The position numbers and the translations under genes were made by a program. 64,000 nucleotides of DNA from Allofournierella massiliensis (GTDB lineage: Bacteria; Bacillota; Clostridia; Oscillospirales; Ruminococcaceae): the NCBI RefSeq assembly GCF_004345265.1, contig NZ_SLUM01000002.1, positions 62,001 to 126,000 of the forward strand, written 5' to 3'. A model generated the notes under the pieces. It ran no database searches. It was not told the origin of the DNA and was given only the letters and a program-made list of their open reading frames with translations. Positions 60,023 to 64,000 of this stretch are shown one piece after another. Positions within the stretch are counted from its first letter, which is position 1, and every line of letters begins with the position of its first letter.

Positions 60023-61033
60023 TTATATTTTTATCAACCTCTTAGTTTTTCTAACCATCCCAAAGAAATAACAAATAAAAAACAGTTTTATCTTATGCTC
60101 ATTTCTAATCTCTTTAGCAAAAAAGCAATCATATGTAGTGTTTTCCAAATCAGACGCAGCTTTTTTAATCAGTTGGCCATCAAAAACAATTTCACAGTCC
60201 AATCTTGCTTCTTTAATTGATTCTGAAGAACAAATTCTAATAAAGTATTTTACAGTTGATTCAACAATTTTCTTATCTAGAGCTCTTTCGTCTAATTTCC
60301 AGTTCAAAAAAAGATCTCTCCATATTTTTAGAGACATTTCAGGCGTCCATTCTTTTTTAAACGAACGTTTAGTTACAGATTCTGCTCTCACATTATAAAG
60401 ATACTTCACATCATTAGTTACTTCGAATTTTTTTATAAATCTTATATAGCTTAAAACAAACAGCAAATCCTCCCCCATAGATTTTCCAACCGGGAACTCT
60501 AGCTTTGCTTCCTTTATTATTTTGCTTCGAAAACATTTATTTCCACATGAATTAAACAGCATTGGATTCTCACTCATTTGGAAAAGTGTCATTGCATCTT
60601 TCGCAATAGTATATGGGCCTTTAAACTTCCACTTTTTAGTAAGTCCTCCATATACCATAGCTGTTATAAAAAGATCAGTCTCTTTTGATCCCATGGCATT
60701 TACAGCACTTTCTAGATAGTTAGCTGAAAACTCATCATCCGCATCCAAAAAAGTTATATATTCTCCAACCGCTTTTCTTAAACCTTGGTTCCTTGCCGCG
60801 CTCACTCCTTTGTTATTCTGATTAATCACAAGAATTCTCTCATCATTTTCCGATAAGTTTCTCAATATATCTTCTGTTTTATCACTTGATCCATCATTTA
60901 CTATCACTAGTTGCCAATTTATATATGTCTGTTTTTTTACGGATTCAACCGTTTTTGTAATTGTTTTTTCAGCATTATAAGCTGGAACAATAATAGAAAC
61001 TATCGGTTCTGTTCGCCTTTCACTTGAATTCAT
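60023..61033 (-). CDS. GT2-family glycosyltransferase
   Basis: 336 residues. VSIIVPAYNAEKTITKTVES, IVNDGSSDKTEDIL and ITFLDADDEFSANYLE (the DxD) are the GT-A motifs, and MGEDLLFVLSYI the later acceptor-side ED. An inverting capsule glycosyltransferase, sugar unknown. Confidence 0.92.
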   Translation of the reverse strand: MNSSERRTEPIVSIIVPAYNAEKTITKTVESVKKQTYINWQLVIVNDGSSDKTEDILRNLSENDERILVINQNNKGVSAARNQGLRKAVGEYITFLDADDEFSANYLESAVNAMGSKETDLFITAMVYGGLTKKWKFKGPYTIAKDAMTLFQMSENPMLFNSCGNKCFRSKIIKEAKLEFPVGKSMGEDLLFVLSYIRFIKKFEVTNDVKYLYNVRAESVTKRSFKKEWTPEMSLKIWRDLFLNWKLDERALDKKIVESTVKYFIRICSSESIKEARLDCEIVFDGQLIKKAASDLENTTYDCFFAKEIRNEHKIKLFFICYFFGMVRKTKRLIKI

Positions 61034-61048
61034 ATATCAAACCTCACT

Positions 61049-61951
61049 TCAAATTGAAAACTTCTCTCCAAAGAGATAATCTACGCTGTCTGGATCATAC
61101 TTCATATATCCGCTTCCATCAAAAAAAGTAATTTCCCCAAAAAGAATAGTTTCATCTTGACAATAGAAATCAATTCGGGCATGTGGAAAAGGCGTGGCTA
61201 AAATCTCTGCGTATTCGATCATTTTCTCATAAGGTTTCGGCTGACCAATTTCTCGCTTCAATGGTCTCTCATCAACTCGTTCAAAGGGCAACCGATTGAA
61301 CTGCATATCATAAATCCCCAATCCTGCCCCCTTGCCAAAATCTCGGTCTGCAATTACATATAAAAATTTTGCTTTTCCTGAAAAACAAAAGAACTTATAG
61401 TCAATTAATCCTCCGTCCTGCGGACTAGAAGGGATATATTTTTCAATCAAAATTCGATGCTTTGCATTGTCATACACCCATTCTCTGCCTGGATGTTTCC
61501 CCTTTACTGGCTGAGTCCAACGTGCAAGAAGTTCATAAAATTCTGTTTTGTTCAGCTTGCTCTTATCCTTGCAAATCAAAACATCATTTCCACCGCCGCC
61601 CAGTGTGTCTTTCGCAACAAATTGATCCGGAAGTTGATTCCAATCTACTTCCTCCGGGCTATTGTACACACCATAGATCGGATTCAGAATATTCTCCAAT
61701 CCAACCTGCTTCACATATTCCCGAACTTCGTATTTATCTACACACTTCGCCATCAGTGGATCGCGGTAATTGAGTTTGTACCACTGAAGTTTTTCTGTAT
61801 AACGCTGCGGATTTTTCAAATTCAACTTGCGTCCGGTCTTCAATCGGTACTGGAGCTTTACCATCCAAGCATCCGGCACAAAGCTCAAAATCCGCATCAA
61901 CTTAATGCGGACTGTTCTGCTTTTAATCAGCTTTTTATAATCCATTTTCAA
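61049..61951 (-). CDS. TupA-like ATP-grasp protein
   Basis: 300 residues. LNLKNPQRYTEKLQWYKLNY is the family hallmark, FVAKDTLGGGGNDVLICKDK the ATP-grasp glycine loop, and FCFSGKAKFLYVI and FGEITFFDGSGYMKYDP the later metal-binding segments. TupA-like proteins are thought to attach amino acids to polysaccharides, as in teichuronopeptides; the substrate here is inferred to be a uronic acid in the capsule. Confidence 0.85.
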   Translation of the reverse strand: MKMDYKKLIKSRTVRIKLMRILSFVPDAWMVKLQYRLKTGRKLNLKNPQRYTEKLQWYKLNYRDPLMAKCVDKYEVREYVKQVGLENILNPIYGVYNSPEEVDWNQLPDQFVAKDTLGGGGNDVLICKDKSKLNKTEFYELLARWTQPVKGKHPGREWVYDNAKHRILIEKYIPSSPQDGGLIDYKFFCFSGKAKFLYVIADRDFGKGAGLGIYDMQFNRLPFERVDERPLKREIGQPKPYEKMIEYAEILATPFPHARIDFYCQDETILFGEITFFDGSGYMKYDPDSVDYLFGEKFSI

Positions 61952-61972
61952 ATTTCCTCAGATATAAATCAT

Positions 61973-63085
61973 TTACTTTTCAGTCTGATTCAGCTCGCTC
62001 AAATACGCATCCACCACAATCTGGCGGTCAAATTCCCGTTCAATCTTAGCTCGACCTGCAAGGCCCATATCTCGCCGCTGTTCCCAGTTCAATGCAAGAA
62101 ATTTTTCAATCTGCTTTACCAGATCCTGCGTATCTTTTTGTTTGCAAATAAATCCATTTACACCATCATCAATGATTTCCCGGCATCCACTGCGGTCCGT
62201 TGTGATTAGTGGGCGGCCACAGGCTGCACTTTCCAGCAAAACATTGCTCATTCCTTCCGGGTAATAAGTGGGGTGGATCGTACAACTGCTCTGCATCTGA
62301 TACGGCAGCAAGTCCTTTTGCTGTCCGTGATACTGGATCACACCCTCACGAGTCAGTTCATCCAGTTTTTTCTGATACTCCGCATCATCACAAACTCCCA
62401 GCACATGAAACACTGCCTCCGGATGGTTCTGCCGAATGATTCGTGCTGCCTCGGTATACTGATCAATCCCTTTCTCTTTCAAAATCCGGGCCATAAACAG
62501 GAAGTTGACCTGCTCATCGTGAGGATACGGCAACACATGATACTGACTCGTATTTACACCTGAGCCAGGCAGCAGTCCTTGTTTATCCAGCGCAATTCCA
62601 TGCTTACGGAAAAACTCCTGATTTTCGGTATTCTGAAAAAACACCTTTTGTGCTTTACGCGTCGCCAACCGATATAACATAAGCGTTACAAACTGAAGCG
62701 GACCGGGATTTTCCACCGCTGTGCCCAATCCGGATACATTCATTACGCACGGAACCCCGCAACTGGCTGCAGCCATACCTCCGTAAATGTTCGGTTTGAT
62801 TGTGTAAGTAAACATCATATCCGGACGAATCTGCCGCAGAATTTTTTTGTAATTCTGCATCAGCTTTAAATCCGTCAGAGGATTGGTTCCATGACTGGAA
62901 ATCGGCGTATCAATATAATGGCATCCCATCTTTTCAGCAGTGGTGTAACCATCGCCAAACTGACTTTGAGGGAAAGAAACATACACCTCATGGCCCTCTT
63001 CAACGAGTTGCTCCACTAGCTCTTTGCGGAAGCGAAAAATCACCATTTCACTATTGCCGGCCAAAAGCACTTTTTTCTTATTCAC
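61973..63085 (-). CDS. GT4-family glycosyltransferase (CapM/EpsD-like)
   Basis: 370 residues from GTG 63085, chosen for AGAGGGG directly upstream; the longer frame to 63160 overlaps the previous gene. KKKVLLAGNSEMVIFRFRKE opens the protein and EGMSNVLLESAACGRPLITT is the GT-B signature. TPISSHGTNPLTDLKLMQNY is typical of EpsD/CapM enzymes adding the second sugar after the initiating transferase. Confidence 0.9.
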   Translation of the reverse strand: MNKKKVLLAGNSEMVIFRFRKELVEQLVEEGHEVYVSFPQSQFGDGYTTAEKMGCHYIDTPISSHGTNPLTDLKLMQNYKKILRQIRPDMMFTYTIKPNIYGGMAAASCGVPCVMNVSGLGTAVENPGPLQFVTLMLYRLATRKAQKVFFQNTENQEFFRKHGIALDKQGLLPGSGVNTSQYHVLPYPHDEQVNFLFMARILKEKGIDQYTEAARIIRQNHPEAVFHVLGVCDDAEYQKKLDELTREGVIQYHGQQKDLLPYQMQSSCTIHPTYYPEGMSNVLLESAACGRPLITTDRSGCREIIDDGVNGFICKQKDTQDLVKQIEKFLALNWEQRRDMGLAGRAKIEREFDRQIVVDAYLSELNQTEK

Positions 63086-63098
63086 GATATTTCCCCTC

Positions 63099-63890
63099 TT
63101 ACATCGCCCGGCGCTGCTGACGCAACACCTGAGTTTCTTCCTGGAACTGTGTAAATTCACACTGCTCTTTTTCCTTCTGAATCAGCTGTTCCTGTTGGTG
63201 ACGCACCTCATCCCGATGATGGTGTGCAGTTACACCTTCTTTGATGTCCTGGCGGCCCAGCACCTTCAGTACACTGTCGAAAAATACTTTCGCATCGAAG
63301 GCCATGCTCACATTCCTTAAGTACTCCCGATCGTAGAATACTTTGTCGTAGTCGTTCAGCAGATCGCGTCCATTGATCTGTGCCCAACCGGTGATGCCCG
63401 GCTTCAACTGATCCACCCCGTAGTACCGGCGCAGGAAGTGCACACTGCGCTCTTGGCGAATCAACGGGCGGGGGCCGATCAGGCTCATGTCTCCCACCAG
63501 CACATTGAATAGCTGCGGAAGTTCATCGATGCTAGTATCCCGCAGGAATCGGCCCAGTTTGGAAATATAGCTATCTGCATTCTGCAAATTTCCAGTGGAA
63601 GAGTACTTCGGCGCAGTGCTTTTCATTGTTCGGAATTTTACGATATAAAACACATGACTGTTCTGCCCCACTCGCTTCTGCCGAAAAAATACCGGTTCAT
63701 TGGGACTGCTCAGTTTCTGCAATGCTGCCACAAACAGAAACGGGATTGCCAGTACTACAAGTGCCATGCCAGAAACAACCATATCGAATATCCGCTTCAT
63801 TTTCAGATATCTCCGCTGTTCCGAAGTCAGCGGAATACGATGTTCCCGCATGATTCCTCTCATGGTTTTTGTTCTCAACTCTGTCTCCAT
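63099..63890 (-). CDS. Initiating sugar transferase (polyprenol-phosphate phosphoglycosyltransferase)
   Basis: 263 residues from ATG 63890 with GGGGAG upstream. One membrane hairpin (about 35-55) precedes the catalytic domain: FYIVKFRTMKSTAP, then DELPQLFNVLVGDMSLIGPR with the Asp-Glu dyad, and PGITGWAQINGRD. It places the first sugar phosphate on undecaprenyl phosphate. The C-terminus has an odd tail of about 45 residues, rich in His, Gln and Glu (TAHHHRDEVRHQQEQLIQKE), beyond the usual end. Confidence 0.9.
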   Translation of the reverse strand: METELRTKTMRGIMREHRIPLTSEQRRYLKMKRIFDMVVSGMALVVLAIPFLFVAALQKLSSPNEPVFFRQKRVGQNSHVFYIVKFRTMKSTAPKYSSTGNLQNADSYISKLGRFLRDTSIDELPQLFNVLVGDMSLIGPRPLIRQERSVHFLRRYYGVDQLKPGITGWAQINGRDLLNDYDKVFYDREYLRNVSMAFDAKVFFDSVLKVLGRQDIKEGVTAHHHRDEVRHQQEQLIQKEKEQCEFTQFQEETQVLRQQRRAM

Positions 63891-63914
63891 CCTTCTGCTC
63901 CCCTTATGCGTATT

Positions 63915-64000
63915 TCAAATTCCCAATCGCTGTAATTTTTCCCGTTTCTCTGTGGGCAAAGGTTTTTTCGCTCCCAGCTGGAGGGCTCTCCTCTGCTCAT
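63915..64000 (-). CDS. 3' end of a gene entering from the right edge
   Basis: An open minus-strand frame enters from the window edge and ends at TGA 63915-63917; its last residues are QLGAKKPLPTEKREKLQRLG, I. The basic, charged helix and spacing of 24 bp to the sugar transferase gene suggest an upstream member of the capsule operon. Only 27 codons are visible, so no identity can be given. Confidence 0.45.
   Translation of the reverse strand, partial: EQRRALQLGAKKPLPTEKREKLQRLGI

Overview
The window looks like a chromosomal stretch of a gut-type Clostridia bacterium, probably Oscillospirales (Faecalibacterium/Gemmiger-like). That placement is an inference from AGGAGG-type ribosome binding sites, moderate GC, an Agr-like LytTR two-component system, EpsG-type polysaccharide genes, a cadmium/zinc exporter split from its HMA domain, class M sirtuins and domain-swapped family 3 glycoside hydrolases. 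No rRNA, tRNA or CRISPR array was recognised.

Region by region. (1) 0-6 kb is accessory and decaying: a GHKL ATPase fused to a PD-(D/E)xK nuclease behind a promoter with two palindromic operators, a ribbon-helix-helix protein, a DUF4143 AAA ATPase, and broken SDR-like and HipA-like genes. (2) 6-12.6 kb holds a LysR regulator, a metal-resistance operon (ArsR, P1B ATPase, separate HMA protein), an overlapping pair of radical SAM genes, and a flavin reductase divergent from an HxlR regulator. (3) 12.7-20.6 kb is a redox/NAD-linked cluster: a UlaG-like hydrolase, a TIGR04076-like protein and three tandem SirTM-type sirtuins on the minus strand, divergent from an Rrf2 regulator, a patatin phospholipase, an ArsR and an AraC regulator; a TetR regulator follows. 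(4) 20.8-30.5 kb carries two membrane-anchored, domain-permuted GH3 enzymes, a second UlaG-like protein that lacks a metal ligand, a candidate structured RNA, and a LytTR/GHKL two-component system whose binding repeats lie in front of the second GH3 gene.

(5) 30.6-38.8 kb contains a YjbR protein, a second copy of a small unknown gene, a 976-residue TOTE-type primase-helicase next to an AlbA_2/Schlafen-like ATPase, a coiled-coil protein, and remnants of an XRE regulator and a histidine kinase. (6) 39-46 kb encodes membrane proteins of unknown function, a tandem pair of paralogues and three flavodoxin-fold proteins in a compact plus-strand run. (7) 46-53 kb is a graveyard of mobile DNA around an apparently intact AbiE toxin-antitoxin pair: a TelA remnant, IS110 and IS66 fragments, a prophage tail-chaperone fragment that keeps a slippery frameshift heptamer, and an IS21-type element with perfect 34-bp ends whose istA has lost its catalytic core. 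(8) 53.5-64 kb is a minus-strand capsule/exopolysaccharide operon: initiating sugar transferase, glycosyltransferases, TupA-like ATP-grasp protein, EpsG-type polymerase, acetyltransferase, flippase and UDP-glucuronate/galacturonate supply enzymes. Its centre is markedly more AT-rich than its ends.

The best candidates for undescribed biology are the repressed GHKL-nuclease operon, the triple sirtuin/patatin cluster, the two-component control of a permuted GH3 enzyme, the primase-helicase/AlbA_2 pair, and the structured element near 24.7 kb.
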